A DNA stretch of 64,000 nt from an uncultured Desulfobacter sp. (GTDB lineage: Bacteria > Desulfobacterota > Desulfobacteria > Desulfobacterales > Desulfobacteraceae): contig NZ_OY762929.1 of assembly GCF_963666675.1 (NCBI RefSeq), positions 2,046,001 to 2,110,000 of the forward strand, in the 5' to 3' direction. Each line of letters starts with the position of its first letter. The first letter of the stretch is position 1. The translations under genes and the position numbers were made by a program. Positions 27,732-36,511 of the stretch are shown here, piece by piece. The notes beneath the pieces were generated by a model. It ran no database searches, had not been told where the DNA came from, and was given only the letters and a program-made list of their open reading frames with translations.

Positions 27732-28783
27732 TAACCTCTGAGGATAAACGGTCCGTGTTAACCTTGATATCTGAGGCCTGCCAAGCCGGCGCCGGTAAAA
27801 GTAAGGCGGCACAATTATTGGGATTAACAGTGCGAACGATTCAGCGCTGGAAAAAGCAGGGGACAACAGATCACCGTAAGGGTTCTCGTGCCGTTCCTGC
27901 CAATAAGTTGTCGGTTGAAGAGCAAGATAACATTGTCAATGTACTGAAATCTCAGGAATATGCAGATTTCAGCCCCAATCAAATCGTTCCAAAGCTTGCT
28001 GATCAGGGTATCTATATGGGATCTGAGTCTACAATGTATAGAATTTTGAGAACGCTGAAGATGAACGAGCACCGTCAGGCAAGCAATCCAGTGCATAGAC
28101 ATAGCCCGGAAACATTCACGGCATGTGGTCCTAATCAGATATGGTCCTGGGATATTACATATTTGCCTTCATCAGTGAAAGGTCAATTCTATTACCTTTA
28201 TATGGTGATGGATCTATACAGCCGGAAAGCTGTCGCCTGCCAGGTTTATGAATCGGAGTCCGGAGAATTTGCCTCAGATTTGATAGCAGACGCCTGCATT
28301 CGTGAAAAGATATCAAAAAAACAGATTATTTTGCATTCTGATAACGGATCTCCAATGAAATCAGCAACTATGTTGGCCAAGCTGCAAGACTTAGGGGTCA
28401 TGCCGTCCTTTAGCCGGCCCAGTGTCAGCAATGATAACCCTTTTTCAGAGTCATTGTTCAGAACAATGAAATACAGGCCGAATTATCCGGAAAAGCCATT
28501 TGAAAATGTAATTAAAGCAAGAGATTGGGCGGATAATTTTGTCACTTGGTATAATACTGTGCATTTCCATAGCAGTCTCAATTTTGTTACTCCTGATGAC
28601 AGACACCGCGGAAAAGATGTTCAAATCCTTGAGGATCGACATAAAGTGTATATGGAAGCCCGGTTGAAGAATCCTGAAAGGTGGTCCAAGGGAACAAGAG
28701 CCTGGAAGCCAATTACAGAAGTAAGTTTGAAAAAATTCAAGCGGTTAAAGCCTGAAACCGCTGCTGGAAAAAGGCTTGCTTGA
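27728..28783 (+). CDS. IS3-family transposase OrfB (DDE integrase core)
   Basis: 351 residues from a TTG. N-terminal helix-turn-helix, then an HTH_21-like region (QEYADFSPNQIVPKLADQG), then the rve integrase core with Asp in WSWDITYLP, Asp in LHSDNGSPM and Glu in NPFSESLFRTMKY. It is probably made mainly as a -1 frameshift fusion with OrfA through the A9G tract. It appears intact, so the element may be active. Confidence 0.9.
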   Translation: MITSEDKRSVLTLISEACQAGAGKSKAAQLLGLTVRTIQRWKKQGTTDHRKGSRAVPANKLSVEEQDNIVNVLKSQEYADFSPNQIVPKLADQGIYMGSESTMYRILRTLKMNEHRQASNPVHRHSPETFTACGPNQIWSWDITYLPSSVKGQFYYLYMVMDLYSRKAVACQVYESESGEFASDLIADACIREKISKKQIILHSDNGSPMKSATMLAKLQDLGVMPSFSRPSVSNDNPFSESLFRTMKYRPNYPEKPFENVIKARDWADNFVTWYNTVHFHSSLNFVTPDDRHRGKDVQILEDRHKVYMEARLKNPERWSKGTRAWKPITEVSLKKFKRLKPETAAGKRLA

Positions 28784-28919
28784 TCGATGGAATTTAGCAC
28801 GGCATTAGCACAACTCCCTCATGGCTGAGAATGGGCCCCCAATTACCCGTCGGAGGTCATGAGGGGGTTGTGCGGCAAAATTAGAAAATATTATAGAAAA
28901 GGCGACAACTTGCTTGACA

Positions 28920-29677
28920 CGCGCCGATAGAAGCTCCTGTAGGCCATCAAGAGCCATATTAGCCAGCGTCGGTGAAATAATCCCGCCCTGTGGAGTTCCT
29001 TCTGCCGTTGGATAGAACACATCTTTTTCAAGATAGCCCGATTTTAACCACTGATTCAGTTTCCTTTTATTCATTGGAATGTGTTCGATCATCCAATCAT
29101 GACTGATGTGATCGAAGCATCCTTTTATATCACCTTCAAGTATCCATTGGGCACTGCCTTTCCCCCTGAGGGCATTGAAGCAAGCGCTGATGGCATCATG
29201 TACGGATCTTTTCTTTCTAAATCCGTAAGAATGGTTATCCGATGTACATTCAAAGACCGGTTCAAGCCCTGAAAGTTCCAGAGCCTGCTCAGCTCTATCA
29301 TGCATCACTGGAATCCCAAGAGGACGTTTTTTGCCATTCTTTTTGGGGATATAAAGCCGTTTCAGTGGTTTTGATTTGTAGTTTTTCCTATTTAAATGAC
29401 ATGCTTGTTGCCATCTCTTTGCCGGTGTATCAAGTAACTTGTTGTCCACTCCGGCCGTTCTCTTTCCTCGATTTTCGGATACTCTTTTTACCGCCAGGAG
29501 TCTTCCGGCGAGTGACCTGGCCAGCAATCTTTGTAAACTTCTGACTTTTTCCTTATTGCCGGCTTTTACTGCTTTCACGATACGCGTTTGCAAACGATTT
29601 ACAACTTGCCTTACTTGATTCCAGTTAATGGAACTCCATAAGGTTCCAGGGTTCTTCCGGCCGTCAATGGTAATCAT
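28920..29677 (-). pseudogene. Intron 2 reverse transcriptase, N-terminal part
   Basis: From ATG 29677 it carries RT motifs 0-4: VSENRGKRTAGVDN, LKRLYIPKKNGKKRPLGIP, HSYGFRKKRSVHDAI, LEGDIKGCFDHISHDW and EGTPQGGIISPTLANMAL. It is cut by the IS after LLSAR; the open frame continues into IS sequence to 28805. The upstream 29678-30283 is the intron's 5' RNA (domains I-IV) with no other gene. Confidence 0.88.
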
Positions 29678-30283
29678 TGTCTATCCACACCAAAAAGATT
29701 AGAACGATGCACACATTTCTCGTGATTCAACACCTGTCGGAAGTCTGCTCACTTTCGTGCCGGGCAAATATTGAACCCGTATCCGAGCCATTACAGATCG
29801 GCTTTGGCTTTTTCCGACCTCCTTTACCCACTCATCCATCGGCTTTCCTTACGGATCGCTTTCCATATTGTAATGGAGATGATTGGGCTTACCATGTTTC
29901 ACTGATTGTACACGATGGGTTAGTGTCTGCCTGTCTGCCGGGGGAATCATAGATCACGTGAAGCGACATACGAACACTTCAACCATACCCCTTACCATTT
30001 TGGTTCAGGCCTGTCAGCATCTTTGGCCTGTTCACCCTCACGGCATTTATCAGCAATTCACATATGTTACACATACCATCATTTTTAGCTCCCCTCCGGC
30101 TTGATGCTGCCCGAGTTGAGGTCGTCTTACGAGTCTCTCTTCCAGTTCGTACTGAGGGCTTCATTGTCCCCCGGGCTTCATACAAAACCGTTACCAGTGA
30201 TGCATGCCGGGGTAAAAAACTACTGGTGATACAGCAGGCTGATTCTATGATCAGCAATATAATCAGCGACTTCATGTCGCAAC

Positions 30284-30336
30284 GTATGCCGGGTGGCGTG
30301 GGAGGGCTCCTCAGTAATAGGGAGTCCTATCCCGAT
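30284..30336 (+). other. Intron 1 3' end: domain V-like 3' arm and domain VI
   Basis: CGTATGCCGGGTGGCGTGGG completes the hairpin begun at 26383-26405. It is followed by GAGGGCTCC-TCAGTAATA-GGGAGTCCTATCCCGAT, a domain VI-like hairpin with the usual CCTATCCCGAT intron ending. The sequence after it (TTATGTG) matches a cassette boundary (see the attC entry at 30754-30879). Confidence 0.6.
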
Positions 30337-30344
30337 TATGTGTT

Positions 30345-30746
30345 TTACACGAGATAGTATAAATTACCATATTCTCTCGAATCCGATTTCTTTATTTCTT
30401 TGGCTTCAATAGCTTCGCTCAACCACCGTTTAATATCACTTTCTTGTACGTTGGGATATTTCTTTCGACGAGTACTAATGACGCCGCATAGTCTCCACTC
30501 ATCAAAGCCATCAATACGACCATTGGCACCGTAGTCGAAGTCAACTATATCCTTTTTGCTGATGTGAACCTTACAACCAACGCCGTGGAAACAGTATTTA
30601 TGCTTACCTCCAAGCATGCCAACCTGCTCAATCGGTGGCCCCCAATTGTGTGGCTCGTCAGTTTCAAGATACTTCTTCAGCAGTTCGTTGGCTTCTTCGA
30701 CTTTTTCTTTAAAGTCGGGAATAATTTTTCGAAGCTCTGTATTCAT
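30345..30746 (-). CDS. Hypothetical protein, cassette ORF 2 (DUF6896-like)
   Basis: 133 residues, no signal or membrane segment. Recognisable features are a KHKYCFHGVGCKVHISKKDI stretch and VDFDYGANGRIDGFDEWRLC, which resemble the DUF6896 family; function unknown. Some proteins of this type behave as immunity or effector-associated proteins, but nothing here proves that. Its start lies eight bases inside the cassette boundary at 30754 and its stop lies just before the 3' end of intron 1, as expected for an integron gene cassette ORF. Confidence 0.65.
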   Translation of the reverse strand: MNTELRKIIPDFKEKVEEANELLKKYLETDEPHNWGPPIEQVGMLGGKHKYCFHGVGCKVHISKKDIVDFDYGANGRIDGFDEWRLCGVISTRRKKYPNVQESDIKRWLSEAIEAKEIKKSDSREYGNLYYLV

Positions 30747-30753
30747 GATTTAC

Positions 30754-30879
30754 ACATAACGTGCCGGTCAGGGGCAGCCAGGGCTTCCACTGACATTTTA
30801 AACTGCTGATGATTTCCAGCCAGAACAATTTTTCCAGGCGCGCCCGGCCCTGGCTGTCACCTGCACTGGGTTGTTGGCC
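30754..30879 (-). other. Putative integron attC recombination site
   Basis: On the minus strand this 126-bp imperfect palindrome runs from GGCCAAC (30879-30873) to GTTATGT (30760-30754). Its long arms (GTGACAGCCAGGGC and GCCCTGGCTGCCCCTGAC) pair with bulges, as in large attC sites. The left 7-mer is the exact complement of GTTGGCC at 31234-31228 in front of the upstream ORF. The right TTATGTGT recurs exactly at 30336-30343 (plus strand) behind the downstream ORF. Complementary ends on each unit are the hallmark of gene cassettes. The 7-mers deviate slightly from the RYYYAAC/GTTRRRY consensus. Confidence 0.6.
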
Positions 30880-30890
30880 GCCCCATTATT

Positions 30891-31217
30891 TTAGTGCTGA
30901 GAGGAATGGTAAACAAAATGTATTTGGTTGTTTTCATTCCATTCGATTTCAGAGACCTTTGGATCAATACCATTATTTGTTATACTTGCTATGATCTTTC
31001 CGTTCAATAAGCAATCCCAAGTATGTCCTACTCCACTGACACCCGGTAAATAGCCAGAATATAATTCGGAAACCAGTATTAGTGGATCTAAAAAAGAATG
31101 AACAGTTTTGGTTTCCTCATGTGGAGAATCGACGTCATCGCCTGCACATACAGAATCTCTTGTTATACGAACTGTAACTTTGGGGCGATTCTTTAATATA
31201 TAGAATTCTTTTTTCAT
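30891..31217 (-). CDS. Hypothetical protein, cassette ORF 1
   Basis: 108 residues, no signal peptide. I do not recognise the family with confidence. Visible features are a beta-rich pattern, GVSGVGHTWDCLLNGKIIAS in the second half and an acidic/aromatic end (NQIHFVYHSSQH). The gene is flanked by the two recombination-site-like elements and has its start 10 bases after the GTTGGCC boundary. Its composition is AT-rich compared with the exporter operon next to it. Confidence 0.6.
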   Translation of the reverse strand: MKKEFYILKNRPKVTVRITRDSVCAGDDVDSPHEETKTVHSFLDPLILVSELYSGYLPGVSGVGHTWDCLLNGKIIASITNNGIDPKVSEIEWNENNQIHFVYHSSQH

Positions 31218-31227
31218 GAGTTCTGAT

Positions 31228-31283
31228 GGCCAACAGTTATATTAGACAGAATGGGCCAATATGGTGATAGGCGGATTCTGTCT
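31228..31283 (-). other. Partial attC-like site at the cassette array edge
   Basis: GTTGGCC (minus, 31234-31228) is preceded by the inverted pair ATTCTGTCT/AGACAGAAT (31275-31283 and 31244-31252). This has the L-box/R-box look of a recombination site. Read on the plus strand the same pair is followed by ATTTTTTT and could also be a terminator. The rest of 31284-31527 shows no gene. Confidence 0.4.
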
Positions 31284-31527
31284 ATTTTTTTATAGTTTAT
31301 ACTTTCGTTTTCTTTTTTCAAAAGCAAAAGGCCTTTCCAGCTTAAAAATCAAAAGGAATTAACCAATTCACTCGATTATTGCAAACAATAAAATCGAGAT
31401 AAAATACAGATTTATCTCGATCGTTTTCGTATCATCAACGAAACTAAATGTCTATCAGGGAAACGCTTATTTTTGATTATATTTGTGCGTGGAAATCGAT
31501 GTATGGAGATTTTACCTTGCAGGGCGT

Positions 31528-32733
31528 TTATTCATGGCGCAAAGCATCGATGGGATCCATGCGGGCGGCTTTAAGGGCCGGGAAGTATCCGAATACTACA
31601 CCCACTGCGGCGGAAAAGAAAAAGGCGATAATGATGATGGAGACGTCCGGGGCAAAGGGGATGGCCAGCATTTTTGTGGCGCCAAAGGAGGCGGCCAGGG
31701 CCAGGATAATGCCGAAGATGCCGCCAAAGGAGGAAAGCACGACTGCTTCCACCAGGAACTGGAGCATCACTTCATGCTCATAGGCGCCGATGGCCAGGCG
31801 GATGCCGATCTCCCGGGTGCGTTCGGTGACGGAGACCAGCATGATATTCATGATACCGATGCCGCCGACCAGAAGGCTCACGGCCGCAACCGCCCCGAGC
31901 AGGGCGGTCATGGTTTTGGTGGTGGAGGTGAGCATGGTGGCAAGCTCCTTGGTATCCATGATTCTGAAATTGTCCTCTTCATTGTCGGAGAGATGGCGGC
32001 GTTTTCTTAGAAGTGCCTGGATGGCACTTGATGCCGTGGTTGTGGATGCGCCGTCTTTAACCGCCACCTGGATAAAGGGAATGTCCTTGTCGCCGGTAAA
32101 ACGGCGCTGGACGGCTTTCATGGGCATGATGACGCAATCATCCTGGTCCCGGCCCATGGAGGAGTTCCCTTTGGCTTCCAGCAGCCCGACGATCTGACAG
32201 GAAACCGTTCCCAGGCGAAGCTTTTGTCCCACAGGATCGGTGTCGCCAAACAGATTTTCCCGGATGGTGTCGCCCACCACACAAACTGTGCGCCCGGCAC
32301 TGATTTCATTTTCGTTAAATGTCCGTCCGGCTTTGATGGTCCAGTTGCGAACCGTGAAAAAATCGTTGGTGGTGCCGGTAATGCTGGTGCTCCAGTTCTG
32401 GTTGCCCACCACGGCCACGGCGGATGCGGATACGGCCGGGGCCACACCTGCCAGATCATTGATCTGCTGTTCCATAGCCTGGACATCTTTGACGGAAAAA
32501 CTCGGCGCCCCGGACGCCCCGCCGGGCCCGTGGCGCTGGCCCGGGCTGATGAGCAGCACATTGGTTCCCATGGCCGCAATCTGCTGGGTCACCTGGGCCG
32601 TGGTACCGTTGCCGATGGTCACAAGTGTGATCACGGCGGCCACGCCGATGATGATGCCTAAAATGGTGAGTACCGAGCGCATGACATTGCGCCGGATGCC
32701 CCGTAACGCAAGTATGAAAGTATTCCAGATCAT
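31528..32733 (-). CDS. MacB-type ABC transporter permease
   Basis: 401 residues. Topology of the MacB/FtsX family: an N-terminal transmembrane helix (SVLTILGIIIGVAAVITLVT), a large periplasmic MacB_PCD domain of about 210 residues, and three C-terminal helices ending in the conserved KAARMDPIDALRHE. It works as a mechanotransmitter, not as a classical pore. Its start overlaps the stop of the ATPase gene, and the operon order is outer membrane factor, adaptor, ATPase, permease. The substrate (peptide, macrolide-like compound or lipid) is unknown. Confidence 0.92.
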   Translation of the reverse strand: MIWNTFILALRGIRRNVMRSVLTILGIIIGVAAVITLVTIGNGTTAQVTQQIAAMGTNVLLISPGQRHGPGGASGAPSFSVKDVQAMEQQINDLAGVAPAVSASAVAVVGNQNWSTSITGTTNDFFTVRNWTIKAGRTFNENEISAGRTVCVVGDTIRENLFGDTDPVGQKLRLGTVSCQIVGLLEAKGNSSMGRDQDDCVIMPMKAVQRRFTGDKDIPFIQVAVKDGASTTTASSAIQALLRKRRHLSDNEEDNFRIMDTKELATMLTSTTKTMTALLGAVAAVSLLVGGIGIMNIMLVSVTERTREIGIRLAIGAYEHEVMLQFLVEAVVLSSFGGIFGIILALAASFGATKMLAIPFAPDVSIIIIAFFFSAAVGVVFGYFPALKAARMDPIDALRHE

Positions 32734-33461
32734 CAGTCCTGCGCTCCTTTAGCGGCCGGGGCATGCCCGGTTTCAACATCTGCCACCTGGCCGTCCACAA
32801 AGTGAATGATTCGATCCGAATATGCAGCCATATCCGATTCATGGGTGACCATGACCACTGTGATTTTCTGTTCCCGGTTCAATTGTCTTAACAATTCCAT
32901 GATTTCATGGCTTCTGGCCGTGTCCAGGTTTCCCGTGGGTTCGTCGGCAAACAGTACCGACGGGGTGGTGGCAATGGCCCGGGCAATGGCCACCCGCTGT
33001 TGCTGGCCCCCGGACAGCTCGCCGGGGGTGTGGGCTTCGCGTCCTGCAAGCCCCACCTGTTCAAGGGCTTTTCCTGCCAAATTTTTACGTTCCTTGGGCG
33101 GTACACCCCTGTATATCAGGGGCAGTTCCACATTTTCCATGGCTGTGGTCCGGTTGAGCAGGTTGAATCCCTGGAATACAAATCCCAGGTAAAACCTTCG
33201 CAGGGTGGCCAGTTGTTTGCGGCTCATGTGGCTGACTTCCACCCCGCCAAATTGATACCGGCCGGACGTGGGCGTATCCAGGCAGCCTAAAATATTCATG
33301 CATGTGGATTTGCCCGAACCCGACGGTCCCATCACCGAAATAAATTCACCGGGATCAATGGACAGGTCAATACCGCGCAGGGCATGGATCTTGGCCTCGT
33401 TGCTGCCGTAGGCCTTGGTGACCCGGGTCAGTGAGATTAACGCAGATTTGTTTTCCGCCAT
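32733..33461 (-). CDS. MacB/LolD-type ABC transporter ATP-binding protein
   Basis: 242 residues. Complete ATPase: Walker A GPSGSGKST, Q-loop FVFQGFNLL, signature LSGGQQQRVAIARA, Walker B VLFADEPTGNLD and H-loop VTHE. In E. coli MacB this domain is fused to the permease; here it is separate but the two genes abut. It lies 4 bases after the adaptor gene. Roughly 15 residues at the C-terminus extend beyond the usual domain. Confidence 0.94.
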   Translation of the reverse strand: MAENKSALISLTRVTKAYGSNEAKIHALRGIDLSIDPGEFISVMGPSGSGKSTCMNILGCLDTPTSGRYQFGGVEVSHMSRKQLATLRRFYLGFVFQGFNLLNRTTAMENVELPLIYRGVPPKERKNLAGKALEQVGLAGREAHTPGELSGGQQQRVAIARAIATTPSVLFADEPTGNLDTARSHEIMELLRQLNREQKITVVMVTHESDMAAYSDRIIHFVDGQVADVETGHAPAAKGAQD

Positions 33462-33465
33462 AACG

Positions 33466-34764
33466 CTACTTGCCCTTTGTGAGTGCGGAGACGATCACTT
33501 TGGTGCCCTGGGTGATCTGCCCTTCAAGGATCTGGGTGTTGACACCGTCGGTCAATCCTACTTTAACCGGCACCGGTTTCGGCCGCTTGTTTTCATCCAG
33601 AATCCATACGGTCTCCTGGGTTTTGCCGCCAGTGACGGTCACATGCTTGGCCGGGCGGTTGCCGCGTCTGGGCGGGCCGGGCAGGAACATTCTTAACAAC
33701 GACGGGCTGCTGCTGTTTTTCCCGGGTTCTGGCATTGAAAATCTTAAGGCCGCACTGGGAACAGATAAAACATGATCCGCCTGTTGGACAATGATGTCGG
33801 CCGTGGCGGTCATGCCCGGCCGCAACGCTAAATCGGTGTTGTCACAGGTCATGATGGTTTCATAGGTGACCACCCCGTCCGTGGTGGTGGCATTAAACCG
33901 GACCTGCTGGATTTTTGCGGCAAATTGGCGCTGGGGATAGGCATCCACGGTAAAATGGGCGTCAAGTCCCTCTTTGACCACGCCGATGTCTGCTTCGTCC
34001 ACATCTACGTTGAGCTTCATTTTACTTAGGTCTTCTGCCAGGGTAAACAGTACCGGGGCTTCAAATGAGGCCGCCACGGTGGACCCCTTTTCAATGTCCC
34101 GGGTGAGGACAACCCCGTTCACAGGCGAGATGATGTCTGCCTTGGACAATTCGGTTAACGTGCTGTCCAAGGAGGCCTGGACCTCGGCCACGTTGGCCTC
34201 GGCACTGGCCTGGTCAGCCAGGGCCCGGGTGTGGTTGGCCCGGGCTGCGTCCATGTCTGTCTGGGCCGGCACCTTGCCGCCGCTTAATTCCCGTACTTTT
34301 TTTAGGTTCTTTAGCTTCAGGCTTGTCTCTTCGACTGTGGCCCGGGCCTGGCGTACGGATGCCTTGGCAGATGCCAGGGATGCCTTGCTCTTTCGTACCT
34401 GGGCCTGCAGGTCGGTGATGTCCAGCCGGGCCAGGACCTGGCCTTCGGTGACCTGGTCATTGTAATCCACGAACACCTCCTGGATGGTGCCGGATAATTC
34501 ACTGCCCACCTCCACCTCGTTGGTGGGTTCCAGGGTGCCTGTGGCGGACACCGTGACGTGAATGTCCGTGACTGCGGCCGGTGCTGTTTTAAACGAGATG
34601 CCGGCGTCCGGCCCGCTGCCCGGCGGGCCTTTGGGCAGCAGAAAAAAATATGCCCCTGCAGCGCATATAACTACGATCAAAAGTATGATGAACGGCCGTT
34701 TTTTGCCCTTTTTGCCGGGGCCGTTGTTGTTTAATCTGGCATTGATATCATCGGTTAAAGCCAT
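33466..34764 (-). CDS. MacA-like periplasmic adaptor (HlyD/RND type)
   Basis: 432 residues from the ATG at 34764 (GGAG five bases upstream; the longer frame overlaps the preceding gene). One N-terminal membrane helix after a short KKGKKR stretch, barrel-sandwich lipoyl halves (VEVGSELSGTIQEVFVDYND and SPVNGVVLTRDIEKGSTV), a long alpha-hairpin with Gln/Ala-rich heptads between them, then beta-barrel and membrane-proximal domains. It bridges the inner-membrane MacB-type pair and the outer membrane factor. The C-terminus is Pro/Lys-rich before the final domain. Confidence 0.92.
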   Translation of the reverse strand: MALTDDINARLNNNGPGKKGKKRPFIILLIVVICAAGAYFFLLPKGPPGSGPDAGISFKTAPAAVTDIHVTVSATGTLEPTNEVEVGSELSGTIQEVFVDYNDQVTEGQVLARLDITDLQAQVRKSKASLASAKASVRQARATVEETSLKLKNLKKVRELSGGKVPAQTDMDAARANHTRALADQASAEANVAEVQASLDSTLTELSKADIISPVNGVVLTRDIEKGSTVAASFEAPVLFTLAEDLSKMKLNVDVDEADIGVVKEGLDAHFTVDAYPQRQFAAKIQQVRFNATTTDGVVTYETIMTCDNTDLALRPGMTATADIIVQQADHVLSVPSAALRFSMPEPGKNSSSPSLLRMFLPGPPRRGNRPAKHVTVTGGKTQETVWILDENKRPKPVPVKVGLTDGVNTQILEGQITQGTKVIVSALTKGK

Positions 34765-34780
34765 GGGAACTCCAAAGATG

Positions 34781-36292
34781 TTAAGGGGTTTGCTCTGTTT
34801 CAGGATTGGTTGTATCGCCCTTGGGGGCATCGGATTCCACCGGGGTCCAACCCCCGCCCAGGACCTTGTAAAGGGTGATCAGATTAGAGACACAGGTTCC
34901 GCGGCTTGTGGCCAGATCACTTTGATAGGATAACACGGTCTGCTGGGATGTGAGTACCGTCGTAAAATCAACAAGGCCGGATTCGTATTTTTGTTTGGCC
35001 AGATCTTCGGCGGTCAGCGCTTCCTGGGCGGCAACGGTCAGGTGTTCCAACCGGATCTGTTCCTTGGCATAGGCCACCAGGGCGTTTTCCGTCTCTTCCA
35101 GGGCTGACAGGATCGTTGTTTTGTACTGGATCAGCGCTTGTTCCTGCAACGAGTTCTGAACCTCGATATTTTTACGGGTCGTGCCTGCATCAAACAGGGT
35201 ATGGGCTAAGCTTGCGGCCAGGGATCTGGCCCAGTGGGATGGGTCGAAGGTATTGTCAATCAGTTCGGCAGGGCTTAGGGCATTCACACCAATGGAGCCG
35301 GACAGGGTCAGTTTGGGGTAAAGGTCTGCCGTGGCCACGCCCACCTGGGCGGTCTGGGCAATGAGTTCGTACTCCGCCTCTCTGACGTCGGGCCGGCGGC
35401 GCAACGCATCCACCGGCAGACCTACGGCAATGGTGCCGGGCAGTGCGGGCAAGGGGAGGGGGGCGGACAGTGTTTCATTCAGTGTGCCGGGGGCCAGTCC
35501 CGAAAGAACAGCCACCCGGTTCATGGCTTCGGAGAGGGTGGACTCAAGGGATGGAATCTGGGATTTGGCACTTTCCAAACTGTATCGGGCCTGGTGGACA
35601 TCCAGTTCATCGGTCAGCCCCGCCTGGTGCTGCCACCGGGTGAGCTGGAAGGATTCCGTCTGGGATTCAATGCTTTTACGGACCACATCCAGGCGTATCT
35701 GGGCCGTGCGCACATCAATGTAACTTGCGGCAAGGTCTGCCGTAAGGCTGACAAGAGCGTCCCGCAACGCCTCCTGCCTGGCGGACAGGGTGGCATCCGC
35801 CGCTTCAATGGAGCGTTGGATTCTGCCGAACAGGTCGATTTCCCAGCTTGCATCCAGGCCGGCACTGTAGGATTTGGAAACAGTGCCGGCGCTGTTTTCA
35901 TTGCTGGTGCCGGTCCAGGACGCCCCGCCCGAAGCATCGAGGGCGGGCAGTCTATCAGACTGTTCAATTCCTTTGAGCAGCCGGTACTGCCGAATACGTT
36001 CCAGGGCCAGTTTGACATCCAGATTATTTTGCACCGCACGGGATACCAGATCCGTCAGCACAGGATCATTGAGCATCGTCCACCATTGGGCCAGGGCGTT
36101 GGGGTCTGCCGGTGCCTGGCTCAATCCCTGCTGCATGGGCGCATGCCATGCCTCTCCAGAAGAAATGTCCGGCTGTTTGTATTCCGGGCCCACAGCCATA
36201 CAGCCTGTGAGAAGTATTACAAAAATAAAAATCAGACAGATTTTTAAGCGGAAAGTGTCTGACGGAAATAAAAAGCGTGTTTGCATGAACAC
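34781..36292 (-). CDS. TolC-like outer membrane efflux lipoprotein (NodT/OprM type)
   Basis: 503 residues. Signal with lipobox LLTGC, then GPEYKQPD, the standard opening of OprM/NodT-type factors. Two OEP repeats follow, with LKLALERIRQYRLLK-like coiled coils and the conserved RRRPDVREAEYELIAQTAQV. It forms the outer membrane channel of the exporter and is the first gene of the operon, 16 bases before the adaptor gene. Confidence 0.93.
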   Translation of the reverse strand: MFMQTRFLFPSDTFRLKICLIFIFVILLTGCMAVGPEYKQPDISSGEAWHAPMQQGLSQAPADPNALAQWWTMLNDPVLTDLVSRAVQNNLDVKLALERIRQYRLLKGIEQSDRLPALDASGGASWTGTSNENSAGTVSKSYSAGLDASWEIDLFGRIQRSIEAADATLSARQEALRDALVSLTADLAASYIDVRTAQIRLDVVRKSIESQTESFQLTRWQHQAGLTDELDVHQARYSLESAKSQIPSLESTLSEAMNRVAVLSGLAPGTLNETLSAPLPLPALPGTIAVGLPVDALRRRPDVREAEYELIAQTAQVGVATADLYPKLTLSGSIGVNALSPAELIDNTFDPSHWARSLAASLAHTLFDAGTTRKNIEVQNSLQEQALIQYKTTILSALEETENALVAYAKEQIRLEHLTVAAQEALTAEDLAKQKYESGLVDFTTVLTSQQTVLSYQSDLATSRGTCVSNLITLYKVLGGGWTPVESDAPKGDTTNPETEQTP

Positions 36293-36511
36293 AAAATCCT
36301 TTGGCGTCGAAAGCGTTAAATCAAGACAGGGCCGCTTTCGGTTGAAACCAGGTCAGAATAATTCAGGCGGTTTATACCGTCAATATGTTTTGACAAAATG
36401 ACTATGGTAAGCCTGCCGGGTTCCGGGTGCGGCAAAAGGGAGGAAAAAGGAACCCGAAATCCGCAGCAGGCTTGTAATGGTGGGGCTAATTGGGAAAAAC
36501 GGGAATAGGGT

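Larger units (their letters stand above)
27185..28919 (+). mobile_element. IS3-family insertion sequence
   Basis: 1,735 bp bounded by imperfect inverted repeats TGTCAGGATAGATGTCGCC (27185-27203) and its right-end counterpart (28901-28919), 15 of 19 positions matching, with TG...CA termini. It holds two overlapping transposase frames. No clear target duplication is visible. It interrupts the reverse transcriptase gene of intron 2. Confidence 0.85.
26406..30283 (-). mobile_element. Group II intron (intron 2), disrupted by an IS3 element
   Basis: Minus-strand intron of about 3.9 kb including the IS, or about 2.1 kb without it, a normal size. The 5' end reads GTTGCGACATGAAGTCGC (30283 downwards), close to the GUGYG start of group II introns. 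The 5' structural RNA fills 29678-30283, the reverse transcriptase follows, then a canonical domain V (26451-26485) and a domain VI-like hairpin (AGGCC-GCAA-GGTCT) down to about 26406. Boundaries were set by restoring the hairpin of intron 1 on both sides and may be off by a few bases. It cannot be spliced with intron 1 as a twintron because the two are antiparallel. Confidence 0.75.

Noticed and set aside
26406..30336. A spliceable group II twintron
   Set aside because: The inner intron is antiparallel to the outer one, so neither RNA could be removed from the other's transcript in sequence.
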